The position numbers were made by a program, and so were the translations under genes. 49,630 nt of DNA from JBBKXP01 sp038251315. GTDB lineage: Bacteria; Pseudomonadota; Alphaproteobacteria; Rhodobacterales; Rhodobacteraceae. The notes beneath the pieces are model-generated. The model was given only the letters and a program-made list of their open reading frames with translations, did not search any database and was not told where the DNA came from. This document shows, in pieces, positions 1 to 7,278 of this stretch; position 1 is the stretch's first letter; the number at the start of each line of letters is the position of its first letter. The DNA lies in the NCBI GenBank assembly GCA_038251315.1, contig JBBSBK010000013.1:1-49630 (forward strand), read 5' to 3'.

Positions 1-1388
1 TCCAGGGCGATATGGTGCATCCCTATCTGCGCCGTCGCAGTGGGACCGAGGAGGTGGTTTATCCCAGCCCCGCGCCGCCGCATGATCCATCCGAGTTGAA
101 GAACATCCTTGGCCGCACCCTGGGTGTCCCGATCTTTCAGGAACAGGCGATGAAAATCGCCATCGACGCGGCCATGTTCAGCCCCGCCGAGGCGAACGAA
201 TTGCGCAAGGCAATGGCGACATTCCGCTCGACCGGCACCATCGGCAAGCTTGAGGACAAGATGGTGGGGCGGATGGTGACGCGCGGCTATGACCTCGACT
301 TTGCCAAACGCTGTTTTGATCAGATCAAAGGGTTCGGTGAATATGGGTTTCCCGAAAGCCACGCTGCGTCTTTCGCGCAACTGGTTTATGTGTCGTCATG
401 GCTGAAAAAGCATTATCCGGCAGCGTTTTGCGCGGGGTTGTTAAACTCGCAACCAATGGGGTTTTATGCCCCGGCGCAACTGGTGCGCGATGCACAGGAA
501 CATGGGGTGACCGTGCTGCCCCCCGATGTGAATTATTCCGATTGGGATAGCACGCTGCAACCCATTGGCGCCGGCGGGTTTGCCTTGAGACTGGGGATGC
601 GCCAGATCGGCGGGCTGCGCGAGGACTCTGCCCAAAGGATCGTCGCCGCCCGCGATGCTCCCTACCGCGACCTCAAAGATATCCAGACCCGCGCCCGCGT
701 CACTGCCCCGGTCTTGCGCCGTCTGGCCGAGGCGGATGCGATGCGGTCGATGTTTCTGGATCGCCGGCAGGCCCTGTGGGACGCCAAGGGCCTGCGCGAC
801 GCCCCCGACTTGCCGCTATTTCAGGACCGCCGCGACGAAGGGGTTGAACCCATCGTGCCCCTGCCCGTCATGCCGGTCTGCGAACAGGTGGTCGCCGACT
901 ACCAGACGATCCGCCTGAGCCTGAAAAAGCATCCGATGGCGTTTCTGCGCAAAAGCATGGCGGCACAGGGGTATACGGACACGCGGCAACTGCTGGACGC
1001 CCGCAACTTTCAGAAACTGAAAATGGCCGGACTGGTCCTGATCCGCCAGAAGCCCGGCACCGCCAAAGGCGTGTGTTTCATCACCATCGAGGATGAGTTC
1101 GGCGTGGCCAATCTGGTCGTCTGGCCGAAAGTCATGGAGCAATACCGCAAGGTCGTCATGCAATCGCGCCTGCTGGCCATCGAAGGTTATGTGCAACGCG
1201 ATGTCGAGATCATCCACGTCATCGCCGGCCACCTGACCGACCGCACCGATGCCCTGATGCGGCTTGCCCCCGAAGGGCTGAGACCCCCGCTTTCCCCGGC
1301 GGACGAGGTGACACGACCGATCCCGTCGCCCCGCGGCAGCCATCCGCGCGACGTCCGGATCATCCCGAAAAGCCGGGATTTTCACTAA
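1..1388 (+). CDS. dnaE2: Error-prone DNA polymerase DnaE2 (ImuC), C-terminal part
   Basis: The gene is cut by the left window edge. The reading frame is open from base 3 and ends at the TAA at 1386-1388, giving about 461 C-terminal residues of a protein that is normally about 1,050-1,150 long. The first visible residues, QGDMVHPYLRRR, continue the fingers region of C-family polymerases and match DnaE2 well. A stretch rich in YGFPESHAASFA follows, then a helix-hairpin-helix region and an OB-fold near the end (KGVCFITIEDEFGVANLVVWP). The protein ends in SRDFH, as many DnaE2 proteins do. PHP and palm catalytic residues lie outside the window. In this family DnaE2 works with ImuA and ImuB in SOS mutagenesis; those genes, if linked, would be to the left. 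The next gene starts 92 bp downstream on the same strand but has an unrelated role. Confidence 0.95.
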   Translation, partial: QGDMVHPYLRRRSGTEEVVYPSPAPPHDPSELKNILGRTLGVPIFQEQAMKIAIDAAMFSPAEANELRKAMATFRSTGTIGKLEDKMVGRMVTRGYDLDFAKRCFDQIKGFGEYGFPESHAASFAQLVYVSSWLKKHYPAAFCAGLLNSQPMGFYAPAQLVRDAQEHGVTVLPPDVNYSDWDSTLQPIGAGGFALRLGMRQIGGLREDSAQRIVAARDAPYRDLKDIQTRARVTAPVLRRLAEADAMRSMFLDRRQALWDAKGLRDAPDLPLFQDRRDEGVEPIVPLPVMPVCEQVVADYQTIRLSLKKHPMAFLRKSMAAQGYTDTRQLLDARNFQKLKMAGLVLIRQKPGTAKGVCFITIEDEFGVANLVVWPKVMEQYRKVVMQSRLLAIEGYVQRDVEIIHVIAGHLTDRTDALMRLAPEGLRPPLSPADEVTRPIPSPRGSHPRDVRIIPKSRDFH

Positions 1389-1480
1389 AGATGCCTAAGA
1401 TTTGGGCCTCTTCCCCTGAACGGACCATCACCAGACGGCATAGATGTTGTGAACGCCACCAAAGCCCCTATGCTGATCCC

Positions 1481-2911
1481 ATGGACCAAAGCCAAAGCAA
1501 GACCTTTGACGAAATGTGGGGCCGCGACGACAGCCTGCGCGATGCCTACCAGACATTCCAGACATGGTTCAGCGACGAAGACCCGGCCCGCCTGCGCCGC
1601 AAGCAGCGCGAGGCCGAACAGATTTTCCGCCTGACCGGCATTACCTTCAACGTCTACGGCGAAACCGACGCCGCCGAACGGCTGATCCCCTTCGACATCA
1701 TTCCCCGGATCATCGCGGCGCGCGAATGGGCGCGGCTGGCCAAGGGGATCGAACAACGAGTCCGCGCCATCAACGCATTCCTGCACGACATCTACCACCG
1801 GCAGGAAATCGTCCGCGCCGGCCGGATGCCCGCCGAGATGATCGCCAAGAATGCGGCCTTTCTACCCGCGATGATCGGCATGACCCCGCCCGGCGCCGTC
1901 TATACCCACATCGTCGGTATCGACCTTGTGCGCACCGGGCCGGATGAATTCTACGTCCTCGAGGACAACGCCCGCACCCCGTCCGGCGTCAGCTACATGC
2001 TGGAAAATCGCGAAACCATGCTGCACATGTTCCCCGAACTGTTCAGCCAGAACCGGGTGCGCCCGGTGTCGAACTATCCACGGATGCTGCGCCGCTCGCT
2101 CGCTGCCTGCGCCCCCGCCATGACCACCGGCACCCCTGTGGTCGCCGTGCTGACCCCTGGCATCTACAATTCGGCCTACTACGAACATTCGTTTCTTGCC
2201 GACAAGATGGGCGTCGAACTGGTCGAAGGGCATGACCTGCGGGTCGTAGACGGGCGCGTCGCGATGCGCACCACCCAAGGCTACAAGGCGATTGATGTGC
2301 TTTACCGGCGGATCGACGACGATTACCTCGATCCGTTGAACTTCAATCCCGACAGCGGCCTTGGCGTTCCCGGGATCATGGATGTCTACCGCGCGGGGGG
2401 CATCACCATTGCCAACGCGCCGGGAACCGGGATTGCAGACGACAAGGCGATCTACAGTTACATGCCCGACATCGTCGAATTCTACACCGGCGAAACGGCG
2501 ATCCTGAAGAACGTACCGACATGGCGGTGCAGCGACGCGGACAGTCTGGCGCATGTCTGCGACAACCTCGCCGACCTCGTGGTGAAAGAGGTGCATGGGT
2601 CAGGCGGCTATGGCATGCTGATCGGCCCGACCAGCAGCAAACGCGAACTGGCTGAATTCAAGGCCAAGCTGCAAAAGAACCCGCATAATTATATTGCCCA
2701 GCCGACACTCGCCCTGTCCACCGTGCCGATCTTTACAAAGGCGGGTCTGGCCCCCCGGCACGTCGATCTGCGCCCCTTTGTGCTGTGTTCGCCCGCGGGA
2801 ATCGAGATCACCCCCGGCGGCCTGACCCGCGTCGCCTTGAAAAAGGGCAGTCTCGTCGTGAACTCGTCGCAAGGCGGGGGCACCAAGGACACCTGGGTGC
2901 TGGAGGAGTAG
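1481..2911 (+). CDS. Circularly permuted ATP-grasp protein (DUF404/DUF407)
   Basis: The protein has 476 residues from the ATG at 1481; the frame is open to 1391, but the upstream residues are Arg/Cys-rich and unlike the family. Visible signatures are the N-terminal FDEMW, the central NARTPSGVSYML (about residues 163-174), a glycine-rich ATP-binding stretch HGSGGYGM near residue 370, and the C-terminal GGTKDTWVLEE. These mark the circularly permuted ATP-grasp family, predicted to form amide or peptide bonds using ATP. It is the first gene of a tight four-gene operon: the alpha-E gene begins 5 bp after its stop, then come a transglutaminase-like gene and Anbu. In the published genomic-context model such enzymes make or attach a small peptide, but the substrate is unknown. 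Family assignment is strong; the reaction is inferred. Confidence 0.93.
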   Translation: MDQSQSKTFDEMWGRDDSLRDAYQTFQTWFSDEDPARLRRKQREAEQIFRLTGITFNVYGETDAAERLIPFDIIPRIIAAREWARLAKGIEQRVRAINAFLHDIYHRQEIVRAGRMPAEMIAKNAAFLPAMIGMTPPGAVYTHIVGIDLVRTGPDEFYVLEDNARTPSGVSYMLENRETMLHMFPELFSQNRVRPVSNYPRMLRRSLAACAPAMTTGTPVVAVLTPGIYNSAYYEHSFLADKMGVELVEGHDLRVVDGRVAMRTTQGYKAIDVLYRRIDDDYLDPLNFNPDSGLGVPGIMDVYRAGGITIANAPGTGIADDKAIYSYMPDIVEFYTGETAILKNVPTWRCSDADSLAHVCDNLADLVVKEVHGSGGYGMLIGPTSSKRELAEFKAKLQKNPHNYIAQPTLALSTVPIFTKAGLAPRHVDLRPFVLCSPAGIEITPGGLTRVALKKGSLVVNSSQGGGTKDTWVLEE

Positions 2912-2915
2912 CGGC

Positions 2916-3857
2916 ATGCTGGGCAAAACCGCAGGCGGGCTTTACTGGATGTCGCGCTACCTTGAACGCAGCGAAAACACCGCCCGCATGGTCGAAGCCG
3001 GCCTGCGCATCGCCCTGACCCGCGCCGGATCAGCCGACGACGAATGGGGCTCGGTCCTGAAAACCGCTTCGGTCCTGCAGGGTTACAAGGCCAAGTTCGG
3101 GGCCGTGACCAAGGATCAGGCAATCGACTGGATGCTGCGCGACGCCGATAACGGGTCGAGCGTGATGTCGGTGGTCGAGGCGGCGCGCAACAACGCCAAA
3201 CTGGTGCGCACCGCCCTGACGCGCGAGGTCTGGGAAGGCGTCAATGAATGCTGGATGACGTTGCGCACCGCCCTGAAACGCCCGGTCATCGAACGCGACC
3301 TGCCCGAGGCGCTGGCGCTGATCCGGCAAAGGTCGGCCTTTGTGCGCGGTGCGACGGCGGGGACGATGCTGAGAAACGACATCTACAACTTTTCCCGAAT
3401 CGGCACATTCGTCGAACGGGCCGACAACACGGCGCGGATACTCGACGTGAAATATTATGTCCTGCTGCCGTCGGCCATGGCCGTCGGTACTGCGGTGGAC
3501 AACGTCCAGTGGGAATCGATCCTGCGATCGGTCAGCGCCGAGGGCGGGTTTCACATGACCTATGGGCAGGAAACCCGCGCGCGCGAAATCGCCCAGTTCC
3601 TGATCCTCGACAAACGGATGCCGCGCAGCCTGTCGTTCTGCTGTGACAAGATCCGCGATAATCTGGGCTATCTGGTGGCCGACTACGGCGACCGACTGCC
3701 CTGTCACGACATGGCCGACGCGCTGGGCCTGAAATTCATGTCACACAGCATCGACGAGATTTTTGAACACGGACTGCACGAATATATCCAGACCTTTCTG
3801 CAAGCGGTCGATAGCCTGGGGCAACAAACCGAAATTGACTATCGGTTTTCGGTTTAG
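2916..3857 (+). CDS. Alpha-E domain protein (DUF403)
   Basis: The protein has 313 residues. The N-terminal stretch LGKTAGGLYWMSRYLERSEN is diagnostic of the alpha-E (DUF403) family, a long all-helical protein named for conserved glutamates. A second conserved region is IYNFSRIGTFVERADNTARI, near residues 153-172. There is no signal peptide or membrane segment, so it should be cytoplasmic. It starts 5 bp after the ATP-grasp gene, which implies translational coupling, and is followed 14 bp later by the transglutaminase-like gene. Proteins of this family nearly always sit beside circularly permuted ATP-grasp enzymes, sometimes fused to them, and are thought to be their partners. No biochemical activity is established. 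The assignment is firm and the role is inferred from context. Confidence 0.93.
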   Translation: MLGKTAGGLYWMSRYLERSENTARMVEAGLRIALTRAGSADDEWGSVLKTASVLQGYKAKFGAVTKDQAIDWMLRDADNGSSVMSVVEAARNNAKLVRTALTREVWEGVNECWMTLRTALKRPVIERDLPEALALIRQRSAFVRGATAGTMLRNDIYNFSRIGTFVERADNTARILDVKYYVLLPSAMAVGTAVDNVQWESILRSVSAEGGFHMTYGQETRAREIAQFLILDKRMPRSLSFCCDKIRDNLGYLVADYGDRLPCHDMADALGLKFMSHSIDEIFEHGLHEYIQTFLQAVDSLGQQTEIDYRFSV

Positions 3858-3871
3858 GCGGGGGAACGGAT

Positions 3872-4672
3872 ATGCGCCTGCGGATCAGCCACACAACGAC
3901 CTATGACTACGACGAACCCGTGCCCTATGCGCTCCAACAACTGAGGATGACGCCGAAATCCCATGACACCCAGAAAATCCTGAACTGGGATATCCGGGTA
4001 ACAGGCGGCGCCAAGCAATTGCAATACGAGGATGCGCACCGCAACGTGGTCGATCTGATCGGGCTGGACACCGACACCCGTCAGGTCGTGATCCAATGCA
4101 CAGGCGAGGTGGAGGTGACGGAAAACGCTGGCGTTCTGGGCCAACATGGCGGGTTCATGCCGCTCTGGATGTTCCAGCGCGACACACCGCTCACCAAACC
4201 CGGGCCACTGGTGCGCAAACTTGTCGCGCCCCTGAAAGGTATCGACGACCCGCTGCCCCGGCTTCACGCCCTGTCAACTGCGATCCGCGAAAGTGTCACT
4301 TATTTGACTGGCATGTCGGAAATCACCTGGACGGTCGAAGACGTCATGAATGCGGGTTGTGGCGTCTGCCAGGACCATACCCACGTGTTCCTGTCCGGGG
4401 CGCGGTTGCTGGGCATCCCGGCACGCTATGTTTCGGGATATCTGATGATGGACGACCGGATCGAACAGGACGCCACCCACGCCTGGGCCGAGGCTTTCGT
4501 CACCGGCCTTGGCTGGGTCGGTTTCGACATTTCAAATGGCATCGCGCCGGACACCCGCTATGTCCGGGTCGCGACCGGGCTGGACTATGGGGATGCGGCC
4601 CCGGTATCAGGAACACGCTATGGCAGCGCGGCCGAAACAATGGCTGTGCAGGTGCAAGTGCAACAACAATAA
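3872..4672 (+). CDS. Transglutaminase-like cysteine peptidase family protein
   Basis: The protein has 266 residues. The N-terminal beta region (MRLRISHTTTYDYDEPVPYA) is typical of bacterial transglutaminase-like proteins linked to alpha-E and ATP-grasp genes. The papain-like core shows a plausible triad: Cys166 within CGVCQDHTH, His203 within HAWAEAF, and Asp219 within GFDISNG. No signal peptide is visible, so it probably acts in the cytoplasm. Proteins of this fold cleave or transfer amide bonds; in this operon setting it has been proposed to act on the peptide made by the ATP-grasp partner. The C-terminal tail is glutamine-rich (QVQVQQQ). The Anbu gene starts 20 bp downstream. The family call is strong; the substrate is unknown. 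Confidence 0.93.
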   Translation: MRLRISHTTTYDYDEPVPYALQQLRMTPKSHDTQKILNWDIRVTGGAKQLQYEDAHRNVVDLIGLDTDTRQVVIQCTGEVEVTENAGVLGQHGGFMPLWMFQRDTPLTKPGPLVRKLVAPLKGIDDPLPRLHALSTAIRESVTYLTGMSEITWTVEDVMNAGCGVCQDHTHVFLSGARLLGIPARYVSGYLMMDDRIEQDATHAWAEAFVTGLGWVGFDISNGIAPDTRYVRVATGLDYGDAAPVSGTRYGSAAETMAVQVQVQQQ

Positions 4673-4691
4673 GAATGCGGGCAGACAAAAT

Positions 4692-5423
4692 ATGACCTAT
4701 TGCGTCGGAATGCGGCTGAACCGCGGTCTGATCTTCATGTCGGACACCCGGACCAACGCCGGGCTCGACAACATTTCGACCTACAAGAAGATGTTCACCT
4801 TCGAGGCACCGGGTGACAGGGTGCTCACCCTGTTGACGGCTGGCAATCTGGCGACGACACAATCGGTGGTATCGATGCTCGAAGAACGCACGAAGGCGCC
4901 CGGCGATCGTGCCCCTTCGGTGCTGAACGCGCCGTCGATGTTCCAGATCGCCAGGATCGTCGGCCAGACCTTGCGCGAGGTGATCGCGATCAACGCCGAT
5001 ACCGGCCAAAAGGCAGACTCGACCTTCAATGCCAGCATCATCCTGGGCGGCCAGATCAAGGGCAGCCTGCCCCGCCTGTTCCTGATCTACTCCGAGGGCA
5101 ACTTTATCGAAGCCGGGCTCGACACACCATTCTTTCAGATCGGTGAAACCAAATACGGCCGACCGATCTTGGTGCGCGCCTATGACCCCGACATGAGCTT
5201 TGCCGCCGCGGTCAAGCTGCTGCTGGTCAGCTTCGATTCGACCGCCAAGGCCAACCTGTCCGTCGGCCTGCCAATCGACATGCAACTTTACGAAACCGAC
5301 ACCTACAACGTCGGCACAACCCGCCGGATCCAGGCATCAGACCCCTATTTCCGCGAAATCTCGCTCGGCTGGGGCGATGCGCTGAAACGAGCGTTCGACG
5401 ACCTGCCGGACATCGAACTTTGA
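4692..5423 (+). CDS. Anbu, proteasome-like NTN-hydrolase (ancestral beta subunit)
   Basis: The protein has 243 residues from the ATG at 4692. The frame is open back to 4509, but the chosen start puts Thr at position 2, the expected N-terminal nucleophile after Met removal (M-T-Y-C-V-G-M-R-L). The following LNRGLIFMSDTRTNAG and the glycine-rich STFNASIILGGQIKG are typical of proteasome-type beta folds. Anbu (also called BPH or proteasome-type protease) forms open helical or ring-like assemblies and its physiological substrate is not known. It is the last gene of the ATP-grasp/alpha-E/transglutaminase operon, the recurring neighbourhood of Anbu. Its stop codon is followed within about 20 bp by a truncated insertion sequence, so any native downstream terminator is gone. 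The C-terminus (DDLPDIEL) looks native rather than truncated. Confidence 0.93.
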   Translation: MTYCVGMRLNRGLIFMSDTRTNAGLDNISTYKKMFTFEAPGDRVLTLLTAGNLATTQSVVSMLEERTKAPGDRAPSVLNAPSMFQIARIVGQTLREVIAINADTGQKADSTFNASIILGGQIKGSLPRLFLIYSEGNFIEAGLDTPFFQIGETKYGRPILVRAYDPDMSFAAAVKLLLVSFDSTAKANLSVGLPIDMQLYETDTYNVGTTRRIQASDPYFREISLGWGDALKRAFDDLPDIEL

Positions 5424-5711
5424 ACCAATGCTGGCGCGGGATTCCCTGGCGACGTATGCGATCGCCTTTTTTAATATGTCCCGCTCCTCCGTCACACGCG
5501 CCAGATCGCGCTTCAACCGCCTGATCTCATCGGCCTGGGCAGCGACCTCTTTGATCACCTTCGCGGGCCGCGAAAACAGCTTTTGCCAAGTGTAGATCGA
5601 CTTCGTGCTGACCCCCAAACGCTCGGCCACTTCGCGCACCGGGCAGCCCCGATCCTCGACCTGCGCAACTGCATCGCGTTTGAGCTCGTCTGTGAATTTA
5701 GCTCCGGACAT
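5337..5711 (-). pseudogene. IS3-family transposase OrfA, lacking its OrfB partner
   Basis: The frame has 124 codons, but only about the first 90 look like OrfA. It begins MSGAKFTDELKRDAVAQVED, continues with a helix-turn-helix (VREVAERLGVSTKSIYTWQK, about residues 25-44), then a leucine-zipper-like coiled coil (EIRRLKRDLARVTEERDILKKA, split here only in part). OrfA proteins of this type bind the IS ends and produce the active transposase by -1 frameshifting into orfB. After residue about 90 the frame runs into the antisense of the Anbu gene (beyond 5424), so the tail is not transposase. orfB is missing. It is therefore treated as a remnant. Confidence 0.75.
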
Positions 5712-5771
5712 ATTGTCCTCCTTGCTTCAAAAATTACCAAGCAGGGCGTCTACAAATCTAGGGGCTATTCA
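5425..5771 (-). mobile_element. Truncated IS3-family insertion sequence (orfA end only)
   Basis: A remnant transcribed on the minus strand. The outer end lies at 5771: read on the minus strand it begins TGAATAGCCCCTAGATTTGT, a TG-starting terminus of IS3-family type. orfA starts 60 bp inside. The other end is missing: orfB is absent, and the sequence joins the last codons or stop of the Anbu gene somewhere between 5424 and about 5440. The expected A-AAA-AAG slippery site for making OrfAB is still present on the minus strand near 5469-5475. With only one end and no OrfB, it cannot transpose by itself. No target duplication can be shown because the second end is lost. Confidence 0.7.
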
Positions 5772-5781
5772 CTTGTCTGCG

Positions 5782-5832
5782 TCGCGGCATGTTCCCTCCC
5801 AGTCCCTTTTTGAGACTGGAAGAGTGCCGCGA
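5782..5832. repeat. Imperfect inverted repeat (hairpin) in the islet
   Basis: TCGCGGCA at 5782-5789 pairs perfectly with TGCCGCGA at 5825-5832, and inside it CCAGTC at 5799-5804 pairs with GACTGG at 5814-5819. The loop is rich in T on the plus strand. It lies 10 bp outside the IS end, in non-coding sequence. It could be a terminator, another element end, or an RNA hairpin; nothing in the sequence decides between these. Confidence 0.5.
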
Positions 5833-6178
5833 CATCGCGAGTGACGACCACCGTCAGAGCCCGGGGCGAGCTGTCCCGGAATTAGTGAAATCCCTCTCCG
5901 GGACTTCCTGCAATCGCTGTCCCGAAATTACTAGATCCCTGTCCCGGAATTTCCGAAACCCGCAGTTTAGATTGTTTCGATCCCCAGATAATCTGGAATG
6001 ACCCCACCAGATGCGTCTGGGGCGCCGATATTCGGGGCGACGATTTGGGCGCAGTCACACCACCGGAAAAAAATGATGTGAGGGTCCTGTTTGGCTGTAT
6101 GCTGGTCAACAGTGCATCAGCGTCGCCGTCATGAGGCATATGGCCTCGCAGGCAAGGCGCAGCGAATGAGGTGAGAAC
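5833..6178. other. Non-coding stretch of the islet
   Basis: Apart from the direct repeats (5871-5960), I see no credible gene here on either strand. The short frames that cross it lack family signatures and consistent codon use. It should contain the promoter of the exported SH3-domain gene that begins at 6179, for which GAGGTGAG at 6169-6176 serves as ribosome binding site. A clear -35/-10 pair could not be picked out. Confidence 0.4.
5871..5960. repeat. Four tandem 22-24 bp direct repeats (iteron or IS-end-like)
   Basis: CTGTCCCGGAATTAG starts at 5871, a degenerate copy TCTCCGGGACTTCC at about 5895, CTGTCCCGAAATTAC at 5917 and CTGTCCCGGAATTTC at 5939. The spacing is 24, 22 and 22 bp, about two helical turns, so a protein could bind all copies on one face. 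Repeated sites of this kind occur as the terminal repeats of IS21-family elements and as replication iterons. No istA, istB or rep gene is near, so a remnant is more likely than a working site. Confidence 0.6.
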
Positions 6179-6850
6179 ATGGACATTGTTCCGGCGACTG
6201 TCAGGTGGCTTCCAAGCCTCGCTGCCGTGAAGGCACTCCTGCTTGGTGTCTTCCTCGTCGCAGCCTCGCCTGCAGCGGCAACGCAGGAATACATCCTGCC
6301 CACACTGTTCGATGTGACTGGCGTTGCAGCCAATGACGTGCTGAATATCCGGTCGGCCCCGAACGCCAGTGCTCCGATCATCGGAACGCTCTCGCCTCAG
6401 GCGCGCGATGTCGAGGTGGTGGGCTCTGATGCAACCGGCCGTTGGGCACGCATCAACACGGGCGAGCAGAGCGGCTGGGCCGCGCTACGCTTCCTCGCCT
6501 ATCAGGTCGACATCTGGACCCCCGACACACTGCCTCCAACCCTGCATTGCCTTGGCAACGAGCCATTCTGGTCGTTCCGGCCAAGGGGCGACCTGGTGGT
6601 CTTCTCGACGCCGGAGGTGCCAGAAAGTGTGATGCGGCTTCAGCAAGTGCTGACGACAGGGATGTTCCGGGACCCCCGTCGATCGGTTTCGGCGCAGGAT
6701 GACTCCCGCCGCATGACCGCGGTCATTGTGCCCATGGAATGTTCGGATGGGATGTCCGACCGGGCCTATGGGCTTGATGTCACCGTGGTTCTGGAGGGCA
6801 GTGGTCAGCCGCAGATGCTCACCGGCTGTTGTTCCATCGCCCCGCAATAG
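6179..6850 (+). CDS. Exported SH3b-domain protein with COG3650-like C-terminal region
   Basis: The protein has 223 residues. A signal peptide is visible at residues 1-35 (hydrophobic ALLLGVFLVAASPAAA with an AxA cleavage site). A bacterial SH3 domain follows at about residues 45-105, with the characteristic LNIRSAPNASAPIIGTL and GWAALRFL. The second half begins with LHCLGNEPFWSF, a motif seen in periplasmic proteins annotated as COG3650 or membrane-associated. SH3b domains usually bind cell-wall peptides, so a periplasmic or envelope role is likely, but no enzymatic function is recognisable. Two vicinal cysteines lie near the end (GCCS). The gene stands alone between mobile-element debris and tRNA-Leu, so it may be cargo of a past insertion. 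The start is supported by a good ribosome binding site. Confidence 0.8.
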   Translation: MDIVPATVRWLPSLAAVKALLLGVFLVAASPAAATQEYILPTLFDVTGVAANDVLNIRSAPNASAPIIGTLSPQARDVEVVGSDATGRWARINTGEQSGWAALRFLAYQVDIWTPDTLPPTLHCLGNEPFWSFRPRGDLVVFSTPEVPESVMRLQQVLTTGMFRDPRRSVSAQDDSRRMTAVIVPMECSDGMSDRAYGLDVTVVLEGSGQPQMLTGCCSIAPQ

Positions 6851-7139
6851 TGGACGCAGCGTGGCAAGGTAATTAAAACCGCCCTCTTCGACTGAACGGC
6901 GTCCATTCCTATGCGGCAGCTCGGTATTTGAGCCCAAGGGCAATCACTGGACCACTTTTGACAGGCCATGCGCCAAATACGACGAACAAGTGGACCAATG
7001 AGTCGAAGCGATGATGATGCGTTTGGCGCTGACCCCTTCTTTCGGAGCGTCACCGCCGACACGAACGGGGCAGAAAGGTGGATTTAAACGAGACGCTATC
7101 AGGCAACCATCTGAAAAATATATATCTTTATAAAAGATG
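6851..7139. other. Non-coding, probably degenerate mobile DNA next to tRNA-Leu
   Basis: No convincing gene is present on either strand. Two related sequences in opposite orientation, TGGACCACTTTTG near 6951 and CAAGTGGACCA near 6989, may be leftovers of element ends. The last 40 bp before the tRNA are strikingly AT-rich (ATATATCTTTATAAAAG), unlike the flanking chromosome, and would act as the transcript end or as an integration scar at the tRNA 3' end. Confidence 0.35.
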
Positions 7140-7225
7140 TGGTGCCGGTGGAGGGACTCGAACCCACACGTTGTTGCCAACGGGGGATTTTGAATCCCCT
7201 GCGTCTACCATTCCGCCACACCGGC
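7140..7225 (-). tRNA. tRNA-Leu (anticodon CAA)
   Basis: The minus strand from 7225 begins GCCGGTGTGGCGGAATGGTA and ends CACCGGCACCA, so the acceptor stem pairs and the CCA is encoded (7140-7142). The T arm GGGTTCGAGTCCC is intact. The anticodon loop TTCAAAA gives CAA, reading UUG. The long variable arm (CGTTGGCAACAACG) and 86-nt length fit a class II leucine tRNA. Its 3' end borders the AT-rich islet DNA, a common place for integration. Confidence 0.96.
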
Positions 7226-7278
7226 CCGGTGCGACTGGCTGATTAGCTGGGCGCGGCGGCGGCGTCAACGCCCCCGCG

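Noticed and set aside
6485..7062. Minus-strand open frames across the SH3b gene and its downstream gap
   Set aside because: They overlap a well-supported gene, carry no transposase motif I can name, and the gap looks degenerate.
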